Source: Candidatus Latescibacterota bacterium
Lineage (GTDB): Bacteria > Latescibacterota > UBA2968
Assembly: GCA_022823725.1 (NCBI GenBank)
Contig: JAJEHL010000016.1
Location: 1 to 64,000 of the forward strand
Reading direction: 5' to 3'
DNA length: 64,000 nt
The notes under the pieces were generated by a model. That model worked only from the letters and a program-made list of their open reading frames with translations. It made no database searches and was not told the DNA's origin. The stretch's first letter is position 1, and the number at the start of each line of letters is the position of its first letter. The position numbers and the translations under genes were made by a program. Shown in pieces: positions 1 to 8,447 of this stretch.

Positions 1-1
1 T

Positions 2-649
2 GCGGGCTGGGGGCCACACGTTTCCGCCAAGCTCGCATGGATCATCATGGAGCTGCCGGCGCCGGCGCTCTTCCTCGTCGTCTATCTCAACGGCGAGGGC
101 GCGTTCCAGGTCGTGCCGCTGCTGTTCCTGGTCATGTGGCAGGGCCACTATCTGAACCGGACGTTCGTCTACCCGTTTCGCGTCCGGGCACGCGGCCGGA
201 AGACGCCCCTGCTGCTGGTCGCGTCCGGCTTTTTCTTCAATGTGATCAACGCGTACATCAACGCCCGCTTCATTTCGGAATTCGGCGCGTACGCCACTGA
301 ATGGCTCGCCGACCCCCGCTTCCTGATCGGCGTTGGGATTTTCCTGGCCGGTTTTGCGCTCAATCTCCACGCTGACAACACCCTCATGCGCCTGCGGCGG
401 CCCGGCGAGACCGGCTATGCGATACCGCAGGGCGGCGGGTTCCGGTTCGTCTCCTGCCCGAACTACCTCGGGGAAATCCTCGAATGGTTGGGCTGGGCGG
501 TCGCGACCTGGTCGTCGTGCGGCCTTGCATTCATGCTGTTCACCGTCGCAAATCTTGCTCCGAGGGCGAGGAGCAACCATCGATGGTATCTCGAAACGTT
601 CAGCGATTATCCGGCGCACCGCCGGGCCCTGATACCGGGCATCTACTGA
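2..649 (+). CDS. Steroid 5-alpha-reductase family protein, C-terminal part (5' end outside window)
   Basis: The reading frame is open from the left edge, so the N-terminus (perhaps 40 residues of a family length near 255) is missing; an internal ATG at 47 is not the true start. The 215 visible residues are hydrophobic with several membrane spans. The C-terminus carries the family signature: YAIPQGGGFRFVSCPNYLGE, then EWLGWAVATWS, NLAPRARSNHRWY and a final YPAHRRALIPGIY. Known members reduce the delta-4 double bond of 3-oxo steroids or related enoyl lipids with NADPH in the membrane. The actual substrate here is unknown. It converges on a Rieske oxygenase gene with overlapping stop codons, which hints at a shared sterol-like substrate. 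Confidence 0.9.
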   Translation, partial: AGWGPHVSAKLAWIIMELPAPALFLVVYLNGEGAFQVVPLLFLVMWQGHYLNRTFVYPFRVRARGRKTPLLLVASGFFFNVINAYINARFISEFGAYATEWLADPRFLIGVGIFLAGFALNLHADNTLMRLRRPGETGYAIPQGGGFRFVSCPNYLGEILEWLGWAVATWSSCGLAFMLFTVANLAPRARSNHRWYLETFSDYPAHRRALIPGIY

Positions 650-1725
650 GATCTGAGCGATCGCGGCAGATCCGGATAGAACTGCCGACAATAGCGGCGG
701 TATTGCCCTATGGGGCCGTCGGCGCGGCACAATCTGGGGATAGGCCGATACTGTTTCCGTTCCCAGATCACCACATCTTGCAGGACATCCCGTTTCTGTT
801 GTGACATTATAATGCGATTCATCAGTCTGTGGCGCAGCTTCATCGGCAGAAATCCCAGGCCTGAGATGAATCGCCGGGGCTTGCGGATTTCCCGAACATG
901 GCTGACCAATACAAGATCGATGAGGATGCCATCAATGGGTGTTGCGAGTACCCACAATCTCGCATTCATATCAATGGTTTTCTCGTGGATTTCAACGAAA
1001 GAGTAGCCCAGTCCATAGACGTGAGTGACAGCGGAGGGTTCGTACACGAGATCTTTTACACCCAAGATCTTGCGAACGCGTTTGAAGTCGAAGCAACTCT
1101 TCAAATAGGTGCCATCTACCGTTACCGAACCGACCGGTTGCACTTTGTCGTAACCGTGTACGTAGCGCAGGTGTCCCAGATCCACAGAGTTCTCGGTTGT
1201 TTCCTGGGGATGTCCACGGAACCGGAGTATGTTGAACCCCAGTTCACACCACTCTTGTCCAGTGGTTGGCTCGGTTGGCAGCTCCCACTGCGGCGGCCGG
1301 CCGCCGTTCCCGAACCAGGCGAAGATCATGCCGAGGATCTCTCGCGTCTCATATACTTTCAGCCTCGCGGCTCTCGGTGCCGGAGCATTCGGAGTCGCAA
1401 CGCATTGGCCGGTCGTATCGTACTCAAATCCATGAAACGGACAGACGAGGCGTCCGTTGCATATCTGGCCGCCGACCTCTGGCCCCAGGTGTGACCCCAG
1501 GTGAGGGCATACCGCGTCGGCCACGCAGATGCTGCCTACCTTGTCGCACCACGCGACGATTTCCACGCCCAGCCATGTCTTCTCGATCAGTTTCTCTCGC
1601 AGAATGGACTCGCGGCTTGCGACGAAATACCACCCCTCGGGAAACGGTGGTAACGCACCCGCGTCATTCATGGCCGGTTGATCAGTACTTCTGGCTCGTA
1701 AATCCGCAGATTCTGTCAAAGACAT
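643..1725 (-). CDS. Rieske [2Fe-2S] non-heme iron oxygenase, cholesterol 7-desaturase / KshA-like
   Basis: This 360-residue protein has a Rieske domain at about residues 30-140 with CPH (C73, H75) and CPFH (C95, H98) as cluster ligands. The catalytic iron site is ENSVDLGHLRYVH (N179, D182, H185, H190), and a later QDVVIWE supplies the probable acidic ligand. The single-subunit layout and the xDxxIWE ending resemble Neverland/DAF-36 cholesterol 7-desaturases and 3-ketosteroid 9-alpha-hydroxylase KshA. These enzymes need a separate reductase, which is not seen nearby. An AAGGATGAG ribosome site precedes the ATG. Its 3' end overlaps the 5-alpha-reductase-like gene by 7 bp. The Rieske class is certain; the sterol substrate is inferred. 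Confidence 0.9.
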   Translation of the reverse strand: MSLTESADLRARSTDQPAMNDAGALPPFPEGWYFVASRESILREKLIEKTWLGVEIVAWCDKVGSICVADAVCPHLGSHLGPEVGGQICNGRLVCPFHGFEYDTTGQCVATPNAPAPRAARLKVYETREILGMIFAWFGNGGRPPQWELPTEPTTGQEWCELGFNILRFRGHPQETTENSVDLGHLRYVHGYDKVQPVGSVTVDGTYLKSCFDFKRVRKILGVKDLVYEPSAVTHVYGLGYSFVEIHEKTIDMNARLWVLATPIDGILIDLVLVSHVREIRKPRRFISGLGFLPMKLRHRLMNRIIMSQQKRDVLQDVVIWERKQYRPIPRLCRADGPIGQYRRYCRQFYPDLPRSLRSQ

Positions 1726-1839
1726 AAAGGTCTCATCCTTAGAAGTTTTCCAAAGGCACCCTGAACAGCACCGTTTTCACGATATATTCCCATACAAAAT
1801 CTATAAGCTATTCACGGCAGGTGGGCAAGGTGAAAGATT

Positions 1840-4191
1840 TTATATTCCAAATCCCCCGCGTCGGTGTTCAAACTTTATTTGTGGGATGTCCTTAATATTG
1901 ATCTTAAAAAAGAACCCCTTATTAAAACCCGCGGGATACCACGAAAACCGAGCTTCCCAACAGTGGAGATCGCGGTAAAGCGATAGACTTTGCGCCGAGA
2001 TTTTGGCATCGGGTAGAACATCGATATTGATCGAATAGTCAATTCTTATAAATTGGCGAGGATTGAGGCCAACATCTGCTTTGATCCAGGATGTTTTGCT
2101 CGTTGTATTGCCGAACCGCCGCATCGCAATATAGTGCGAAAGATTGAATCGCCACGGCTGGCTGGTGCCACCGAAATCGCTGTACAGATCGCGTTCAAAA
2201 CCAAAATCTGCACCGTATCCCCCCCTGTATCCACCGCCATACCCATCGTCATATCCGCCGTCATATCCATCGGGAAGTGCGGACTGTATAACCATATTGC
2301 CCCGTTCACCTCGACCGCCAGAAAAACGGAAATTGGAGGTAATGGTCAGGTTCTGCATGCGCGGATGCAAAAGCGACCGCTGGCCTGTGCTGTCATAGAG
2401 CGTATGGGTCATGGCAATGCGAACATCCACGCGGCGATCGGGTTTGAGAGACGCGCTGGTGCGAAGTGGACGCCATTTTTGTCTCGGCGCGTCAAAATCG
2501 TACCCCATTGACAGATTGAGAGTCGCCAGAGTAAATCGGCGCACATCGTCGTCGCGCTGGGTTTTGAGTTCAAAAGTATTGCCGATATTAAAATTTATGC
2601 TGCGTCTGGCATCGTCCCATCTGCGATTGCCTCCAAACCCCAGAGTACCTTGAAATATGCTTCCCGATTGATTGTAATTGAAATTGATTCGAGGCTGAAA
2701 ACGATGCCGAATGCCGCGCAACCGACCGATCTGCGGTTGGAAGATGCCGTACAATGTCGTACCCGAAGACAGTGCCGCGTTGTAAGACGTACGTCGGGTT
2801 GTCGAATCGGTATCGCTATATATAAACTCTTCGCCAAAATTAAAGCCCGGCGTGAGATCGAGCCAGCCCATGGGGCGGTGTTGGCTGTTGACCGTGACGC
2901 GGTTTTGAAGAGAGACGCGCTCCGTATTGGGCACTGGATCGGGGTTGCGCGCAAAATTATTCGACAAGGTGCTCGAAAAACCGTAATAAAAGGCGCGATA
3001 CCACGGTCCCGTAATAGATGTGGGTTCATTACCTCCAAATATGCGGCGTCTGTTTTGTCGAAAGCTGAGACGGGGAAAGCCCTGAAAACTATTGTTTTTT
3101 GTCCTCAGGTCGCGGTAATACGTTAGACTGCCGTCAATGCTACGCCCGGATTCTGTCCAGCGTTTGTCAAAAGAAAAACTGGACCTCAGTTGCCGATTGA
3201 GATAGCGATAGAGATTATTGCTATTGCGCCGATCAAAGTTGCTACTGGTCGAAAACTGCCCGCTCCCCCTGATATTGGTCGTGGCGTTGAGGCGTTGCTG
3301 ATGTTGCAAGTTAAAGCGCCAATTGTGAGCCGTAGCATCGCCTGAGGTATCGCGGTCGTATCCAATATCCATTGAGCCACTGAATCGATTGCGTCTGGCA
3401 TAAGCAAATCGCGATTCGAGCAAGAATCCACCACGCTCGCGCAAAGTACTCTTAACCGTGGCATCCCAGTATTCACTCGGCGCAAAATAATATCCCAAAT
3501 TGTGAACAAAAATACCATCGCGGCTGCTGCTGCCCACGCCCGGCGTGAGCAAGCCCGATTGCCGCCCGCGCTTGACTGGAAAAACAAAAAAAGGAACCCA
3601 GAAAACAGGAATCGGGCCAATGCGAAAAGTAACAGACCGCCCAATCGCTTTATCATCTTGCAAAATACGCACATTTTTGCACAAAAAATCGTAGTGTACA
3701 TGGTCGAGGTCACAGGTACTCAAAGAGAGATTCATAGCATTTAGCGCTTTTTGACCATCGAGTGCAATACGGGCACCGCGATAGTGTTTGCGCTGATGTG
3801 ACGCGCGTCCATCTCGCACCCTACCGCGTTCTGTATCCAGGTTATAGACCATGTACTCACCCGATATTTTTTCGCTGCCGCGGGTAAATTGGGGTGGTTC
3901 CACGGTTTTTGCCCCGGTGGAATCGGGCAATGCCCGTGCCGCAACGTGCCGCGTGTTTTGATCGTACGTAATATGACCGGCTTTGAGTTGTAAATCGCGA
4001 TAGCGCAAGGTGGCATTGCCGATCAATTCGACGCGCCTGGTCTGTACGTGATAAACAACCTCGTCGGCGTCAAATGTTATGGAATCGCCAGCGGCTTTTT
4101 GCGGCAAAACAGATTGGCACCACCCCGGCGTAATCGCAAGTACCAGGAACAGAACGAGCCACATGGCTTGTATTTTATTACAAGTATTCAT
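1840..4191 (-). CDS. lptD: LPS-assembly outer membrane protein LptD
   Basis: LptD forms the outer-membrane beta-barrel that inserts lipopolysaccharide. From the ATG at 4191 the product has a signal peptide ending near GWCQS. An OstA/LptA-like jellyroll follows (about residues 30-190, with phrases such as DEVVYHVQTRRVELIGNATL and LSTCD). A long barrel comes next, with many alternating aromatic strands and the family-typical VFWVPFFVFPVKRGRQSG. The length (about 783) is normal. A TTG at 4227 extends the frame by 12 residues but lacks a signal-like start, so the ATG is preferred. A Gly/Tyr/Asp-rich insert (GYDGGYDDGYGGGYRGGYG) near the C-terminus is unusual. The LptE partner is not in the window. 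Confidence 0.9.
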   Translation of the reverse strand: MNTCNKIQAMWLVLFLVLAITPGWCQSVLPQKAAGDSITFDADEVVYHVQTRRVELIGNATLRYRDLQLKAGHITYDQNTRHVAARALPDSTGAKTVEPPQFTRGSEKISGEYMVYNLDTERGRVRDGRASHQRKHYRGARIALDGQKALNAMNLSLSTCDLDHVHYDFLCKNVRILQDDKAIGRSVTFRIGPIPVFWVPFFVFPVKRGRQSGLLTPGVGSSSRDGIFVHNLGYYFAPSEYWDATVKSTLRERGGFLLESRFAYARRNRFSGSMDIGYDRDTSGDATAHNWRFNLQHQQRLNATTNIRGSGQFSTSSNFDRRNSNNLYRYLNRQLRSSFSFDKRWTESGRSIDGSLTYYRDLRTKNNSFQGFPRLSFRQNRRRIFGGNEPTSITGPWYRAFYYGFSSTLSNNFARNPDPVPNTERVSLQNRVTVNSQHRPMGWLDLTPGFNFGEEFIYSDTDSTTRRTSYNAALSSGTTLYGIFQPQIGRLRGIRHRFQPRINFNYNQSGSIFQGTLGFGGNRRWDDARRSINFNIGNTFELKTQRDDDVRRFTLATLNLSMGYDFDAPRQKWRPLRTSASLKPDRRVDVRIAMTHTLYDSTGQRSLLHPRMQNLTITSNFRFSGGRGERGNMVIQSALPDGYDGGYDDGYGGGYRGGYGADFGFERDLYSDFGGTSQPWRFNLSHYIAMRRFGNTTSKTSWIKADVGLNPRQFIRIDYSINIDVLPDAKISAQSLSLYRDLHCWEARFSWYPAGFNKGFFFKINIKDIPQIKFEHRRGGFGI

Positions 4192-4342
4192 AATTTTAAA
4201 GTGTGTTGTGGATTTTGTGGAGTACAAACGTAAATTCGAGGATTGGAAAAGTCAACAGAGGTTCTATGGTAAAATCCTCTGGATCAATGCTTTGCGTCAT
4301 GTCCTGTACAAACAAGGGAATGCCTCGGTTGTTCCGTTTTTA

Positions 4343-4371
4343 TTGATATATTTCAGCGGAATCTGTATCTT
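4343..4371 (+). promoter_or_regulatory. Sigma-70-type promoter for tRNA-Leu
   Basis: TTGATA (4343-4348) and TATCTT (4366-4371) are separated by exactly 17 bases. The start would be near 4378, about 12 bases before the mature tRNA 5' end. Confidence 0.5.
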
Positions 4372-4390
4372 TACTTTTCATGGTGAATAT

Positions 4391-4477
4391 GCGGACGTGG
4401 TGGAATTGGCAGACACGCCAGATTTAGGATCTGGTGGGGTAAAACCCGTGGGGGTTCGAGTCCCCCCGTCCGCACCA
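4391..4477 (+). tRNA. tRNA-Leu (anticodon TAG)
   Basis: The acceptor stem GCGGACG pairs with CGTCCGC (4467-4473), followed by discriminator A and an encoded CCA (4475-4477). The anticodon stem CCAGA/TCTGG encloses TTTAGGA, so the anticodon is TAG (4425-4427), reading CTA and other CUN codons. The long variable arm and the GGTTCGAGTCC T-arm are typical of a class II leucine tRNA. A terminator follows at 4528. Confidence 0.97.
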
Positions 4478-4527
4478 AAGAACAATCAGACGATTTGAGG
4501 TCACGCCCCGAATTGCTGGCGAGAGAA

Positions 4528-4547
4528 CTCCCTCTGGGGAGCTTTTT
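4528..4547 (+). terminator. Rho-independent terminator after tRNA-Leu
   Basis: CTCCC (4528-4532) pairs with GGGAG (4537-4541) around a short loop and runs into a T-tract, with a second T-run just downstream. Confidence 0.7.
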
Positions 4548-4598
4548 TATTTTTTTATCAGATCCAATAACAAAAAACAACGTGAAAGCGAGGAATTT

Positions 4599-5870
4599 GT
4601 GGCAGCATTTTTGAATGACGATCAAGTAAGAACAATTCGAGCGAAATACGGCACCCCTGTATATGTTTACGACCAGCGCACGCTGGAAGCACAGGCCGAG
4701 GCCGTGTTGAATTTTCCCAATGCCTTTGGACTAACCGCGCGCTATGCGATGAAGGCATTACCCAACAGCACCGCAATCCGCATCTTAACGCAAAAGGGAT
4801 TGCACATCGACGCCAGCAGTGGATACGAAGCCGAGCGCGCCCTGCGGGCAGGTGTGCCTGGTCCCCACATCATGCTTACGGCACAGCAGCTACCCAAAAA
4901 TTTGAAATACCTGATCGAACAAGGTGTGATCTTCAATGCGTGTTCCCTGAATCAACTGCGAATTTATGGCGACCTGTTCCCCGGGCGGTCCCTTTCCGTG
5001 CGAATCAATCCCGGTCTGGGATCTGGGCACAGCAAGCGCACCAATGTAGGCGGTCCTGCATCGAGTTTTGGGATCTGGCACGAATATATCTCCGATATCT
5101 ACAAAATTTGCAAACAGCGCGATTTGACAATAACGACCATGCACACGCATATTGGATCGGGCAGCGATCCCGAAGTATGGGAACGCGTCGCATTGATGTC
5201 ATTGAAAATTTGCATTGGCTTTGAAAATGCCACCACGTTAAGCCTGGGGGGCGGATACAAGATTGGGCGCATGCCGGGCGAAGTATCGACGGATTTGCAA
5301 ATAATCGGACAACACGTGGCCGAAGCCTTTGAAATGACCGCGAGACAAACCGGACGCACCTTGCGTTTGGAAGTGGAACCCGGCACATATCTCGTCGCAA
5401 ATGCCGGTGCAATTGTAGCAACGGCGATTGACGTGGTAGATACCGGGAAAGACGGGTACAAATTTATCAAAACCGATACCGGGATGACCGAAGTGATTCG
5501 ACCGAGTATGTACGGGGCACAACATCCCATTGCCGTGGTGCCCGCCGGGGAAGAAGAACGCGGGATGGACGAATATATCGTGGTGGGGCATTGTTGTGAA
5601 AGCGGCGACGTATTAACCCCAGCGCCCGAAGATCCCGAAGGGCTATTGCCCCGGCTATTGACAAAAACAAAAGTGGGAGACGCCGTGGTCATCGGCGGAG
5701 CGGGTGCGTATTGTGCGGGCATGTCGTCTAAAAATTACAACTCCTTTCCCGAAGCAGCCGAAGTATTATTGGACAGAGACGGCACATTGCACTTAATTCG
5801 GAAACGACAGACCCTGGACCAGGTCTTACAAAATGAAATTGTACCGGATTTTTTGACCCCTAAGAGCTAA
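4599..5870 (+). CDS. lysA: PLP-dependent diaminopimelate decarboxylase-like protein
   Basis: The product is a fold-type III PLP decarboxylase of 423 residues. The PLP lysine lies in RYAMKALPN near residue 51, the phosphate-binding Gly-rich stretch is LSLGGGYKIG, and HTHIGSGSD and the cysteine motif CESGD are present. Members convert meso-diaminopimelate to lysine, the last step of lysine synthesis. The start is GTG with a GAGG site upstream. The gene begins a close-packed run with the GlpD-like, Nramp-like and GNAT genes (4 bp to the next). HTHIGSGSD differs from the usual HCHIGSQ of LysA, so a related decarboxylase of this fold is possible. Confidence 0.8.
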   Translation: MAAFLNDDQVRTIRAKYGTPVYVYDQRTLEAQAEAVLNFPNAFGLTARYAMKALPNSTAIRILTQKGLHIDASSGYEAERALRAGVPGPHIMLTAQQLPKNLKYLIEQGVIFNACSLNQLRIYGDLFPGRSLSVRINPGLGSGHSKRTNVGGPASSFGIWHEYISDIYKICKQRDLTITTMHTHIGSGSDPEVWERVALMSLKICIGFENATTLSLGGGYKIGRMPGEVSTDLQIIGQHVAEAFEMTARQTGRTLRLEVEPGTYLVANAGAIVATAIDVVDTGKDGYKFIKTDTGMTEVIRPSMYGAQHPIAVVPAGEEERGMDEYIVVGHCCESGDVLTPAPEDPEGLLPRLLTKTKVGDAVVIGGAGAYCAGMSSKNYNSFPEAAEVLLDRDGTLHLIRKRQTLDQVLQNEIVPDFLTPKS

Positions 5871-5873
5871 TCT

Positions 5874-7013
5874 ATGACCTACGATGCAATTGTATTGGGT
5901 GCGGGAATCAATGGATGCGGCATTGCCCGTGAACTCGCCGAGCGCGGGCAACGGGTGCTGGTGCTGGACAAAGGCGCAATTGGCGGAGGCACATCTTCCA
6001 AATCGTCGCGATTGATCCACGGGGGATTGCGCTATTTGGAAACGCGGCAATTTGGACTGGTGCGAGAGGCTTTGAGTGATCGTCTGGAACTTTTGGGACG
6101 CTATCCTGAACTGGTCTCAATGCGCCCCTTTTATCTGCCAATCTATCGTAAAAGCCCGCGTCCCGTCTGGAGGTTGTGGACGGGTATCAAGCTCTACGAC
6201 GCACTGGCTGGACGACACAATATCTATCGGTCGCGCAAGGTATCGCGAAAGCGATTTGCCCGCGAATTTCCCGCATTAAAACGAGAGGGGATTCGAGCGG
6301 TACTGCGCTATTACGACGGCAAGACAAACGATCTCGCACTCACAAAGCGCGTGGCAGAAGACGCGCAAGACCTGGGATGCGTATTTCGCGAAGGGATTGA
6401 CGTGCAACACATAGCCTGGGATGAAACCGGTTTTGCCGTATCGGTCGGCGAGACAAAATACCGCAGTCACATCCTGATCAATGCAACGGGGCCGTGGATT
6501 GATGAAGTCGCAGAGCGTTATCAATTGCCATCGCGATTGCAGATTCGCAAAGTGAGTGGCATTCACATTTTTGTAGATGGACTACTCACACCCCATCCCC
6601 TGTTTTTGCAAACCAAAGGCAAGCGAGTCTTCTTTGTCATACCCGAGCCAGAACGCGACCAGACAATGATCGGCACAACCGAGCGCGAAGAACGCGGACG
6701 CACAGATGACGTGGCGATTCATGAGGAAGATCTCGATTATTTAATACAACAAGTAAATTCGTACCTGATATCAGACTGCCAACTTCGACGTACAGATATA
6801 ACAGATGCCATTGTGGGAGTTCGTCCCCTTGTCGAAAAAAAAGGCGACGCAACCGCGCTCTCGCGGGAATACGAACTGGACTTGCACACGCGCGGGCAAA
6901 CCCAATTTCTCAATATATTCGGCGGAAAACTGACGACGTACTTATCGCTATCGCGTCGAGTCGCCAAAACACTCGGCATCAAAGAAATTGCGTCGATAGC
7001 ACTGCGGGCTTAA
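5874..7013 (+). CDS. FAD-dependent glycerol-3-phosphate dehydrogenase-like oxidoreductase (short form)
   Basis: The N-terminus has the FAD dinucleotide fold GAGINGCG (residues 8-15), then the GlpD/GlpA signature SSKSSRLIHGGLRYLE, and later ATGPWIDEVA and NIFGGKLTTYLSLSR. Known relatives oxidise glycerol 3-phosphate to dihydroxyacetone phosphate at the membrane and pass electrons to quinone. At 379 residues it lacks the roughly 130-residue helical C-terminal domain of full-length GlpD and ends just after the FAD-domain GGK motif. It starts 4 bases after the decarboxylase gene and ends 12 bases before the transporter gene, whose ribosome site GGAGG lies in that gap. The substrate may not be glycerol 3-phosphate. 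Confidence 0.75.
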   Translation: MTYDAIVLGAGINGCGIARELAERGQRVLVLDKGAIGGGTSSKSSRLIHGGLRYLETRQFGLVREALSDRLELLGRYPELVSMRPFYLPIYRKSPRPVWRLWTGIKLYDALAGRHNIYRSRKVSRKRFAREFPALKREGIRAVLRYYDGKTNDLALTKRVAEDAQDLGCVFREGIDVQHIAWDETGFAVSVGETKYRSHILINATGPWIDEVAERYQLPSRLQIRKVSGIHIFVDGLLTPHPLFLQTKGKRVFFVIPEPERDQTMIGTTEREERGRTDDVAIHEEDLDYLIQQVNSYLISDCQLRRTDITDAIVGVRPLVEKKGDATALSREYELDLHTRGQTQFLNIFGGKLTTYLSLSRRVAKTLGIKEIASIALRA

Positions 7014-7025
7014 CCGGAGGAATAG

Positions 7026-8438
7026 ATGGTAAAAAAATTGGACGATTTCAAAACAGCAGTTATGCCCGATCGCAAATCGGGCTTCTGGCAGATGGCGGGG
7101 CCGGGTGCCATCCTGGTCGGGCTATCCATCGGCGCGGGCGAGATCATTGTGTGGCCCCTCGTCGTCGCCGAATACGGGGCGAGCATGATCTGGGCTGCGG
7201 TACTCGGTGTATTTTTGCAAATGTGGATCAACTTTGAGGTCGGGCGATGGACAATTGCCACGGGTGAGACAGTATATACGGGATTTGCGCGCGTGTGGCG
7301 CGGTTTTGCACCGCTATTTATTTTAATCACATTATTCTCCTGGATCGCCCCGGGATGGGGACGCGCCTCGGGATTGGCTCTCAAAGCACTGCTGGTCGGT
7401 CCCCAGGGTTGGGGCTCGGACACATTTTGGACCGTGATTACATTTATCGGCGTCGCACTGATATTGTTTGGCCCCAAATTGATTTACAATTCAATGGAAA
7501 AATCCATTGAACTGATGGTGGCGATTGTCACCATAGGATTAATCCTGGTGGCTTTTGCCGTGGGCACGGCAGAAACGTGGATCGACCTGGGGAAAGGAAT
7601 CGCGAACATCGGGTACAAAGATCCAAACATGTCGGTAAAGGCGTTATTCATCGCCATCGTATTTGCCGGTGCCGGAGGAACGGCAAATTTGTTTTACACC
7701 TTTTATTTGCGCGATAAACACATCGGCATGGGCGCGCATGTGCCCATCATGCAAAATCCGTTGCGGAGCCGCACAGAAGCCATTCCATCTACCGGATTTG
7801 TATTTGAAGAAACAGAAGAAAACGCGACGAGGTTCAAGGCGTGGTGGGATTATATAAAAAAAGATCAGATGTTGTTTTTCTGGGGATTAAACTCCATCAC
7901 AATGATGTTATTCATCTTTGGATCACTCGCAGTCCTGCATCCCCAGGGCATTGTTCCCGCGCAAGGAACGCTGATTTGGGACGAAGCCGCTATTCTGGGC
8001 GAAATTTGGGGCGACATGGGCCGCGTGATTTTTCTCCTGGTGGGGCTGGCAACGCTATTTGGCACACAACTCGCCCTCGTAGATGGGGTCGCGCGGTCAA
8101 TCGCAGACATCGTATATACTAATTTTAAGGGCGCGCAGAAACGAGAACTGAGCTGGTGGTATCTTCTCGTCGCGGGAATATGGATTGTGGCCGGATGTGT
8201 GATCACTTTTGTGATGGAACAATACGGTGTAAGCGAGTTGGGTTTTCTGTTCAATGCGGCCTATATGGGCGGATTTGCCATGGCGATTTACGTCCCGCTG
8301 ATGCTGTACATCAATTATCGCTACTTGCCAAAAACCGCCCGCCCTGGCAAAGGATGCACCGCAATGATGGCGATTGCATCGCTGGTATATGTAGCATTTG
8401 CCATAGCCTGTATTTTGTGGGAAGTCGGCATTGTATAG
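7026..8438 (+). CDS. Nramp-related polytopic membrane transporter lacking the DPGN metal motif
   Basis: This 470-residue protein has about 11 hydrophobic spans in the LeuT-like Nramp arrangement. Nramp metal transporters carry DPGN in the first helix. The equivalent stretch here is GPGAILVGLSIGAGEIIVWP, so the metal-coordinating Asp and Asn are replaced by GAGE. This argues against classical Mn/Fe transport and places the protein in a divergent branch of unknown substrate. A GGAGG site precedes the ATG. Its position between GlpD-like and GNAT genes suggests a shared, possibly organic, substrate; that is an inference. Confidence 0.7.
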   Translation: MVKKLDDFKTAVMPDRKSGFWQMAGPGAILVGLSIGAGEIIVWPLVVAEYGASMIWAAVLGVFLQMWINFEVGRWTIATGETVYTGFARVWRGFAPLFILITLFSWIAPGWGRASGLALKALLVGPQGWGSDTFWTVITFIGVALILFGPKLIYNSMEKSIELMVAIVTIGLILVAFAVGTAETWIDLGKGIANIGYKDPNMSVKALFIAIVFAGAGGTANLFYTFYLRDKHIGMGAHVPIMQNPLRSRTEAIPSTGFVFEETEENATRFKAWWDYIKKDQMLFFWGLNSITMMLFIFGSLAVLHPQGIVPAQGTLIWDEAAILGEIWGDMGRVIFLLVGLATLFGTQLALVDGVARSIADIVYTNFKGAQKRELSWWYLLVAGIWIVAGCVITFVMEQYGVSELGFLFNAAYMGGFAMAIYVPLMLYINYRYLPKTARPGKGCTAMMAIASLVYVAFAIACILWEVGIV

Positions 8439-8447
8439 GAGATCTTT

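Noticed and set aside
4079-4498. Plus-strand frame of 139 codons
   Set aside because: It runs through the complement of lptD, the promoter and the tRNA-Leu gene; no protein-like signal.
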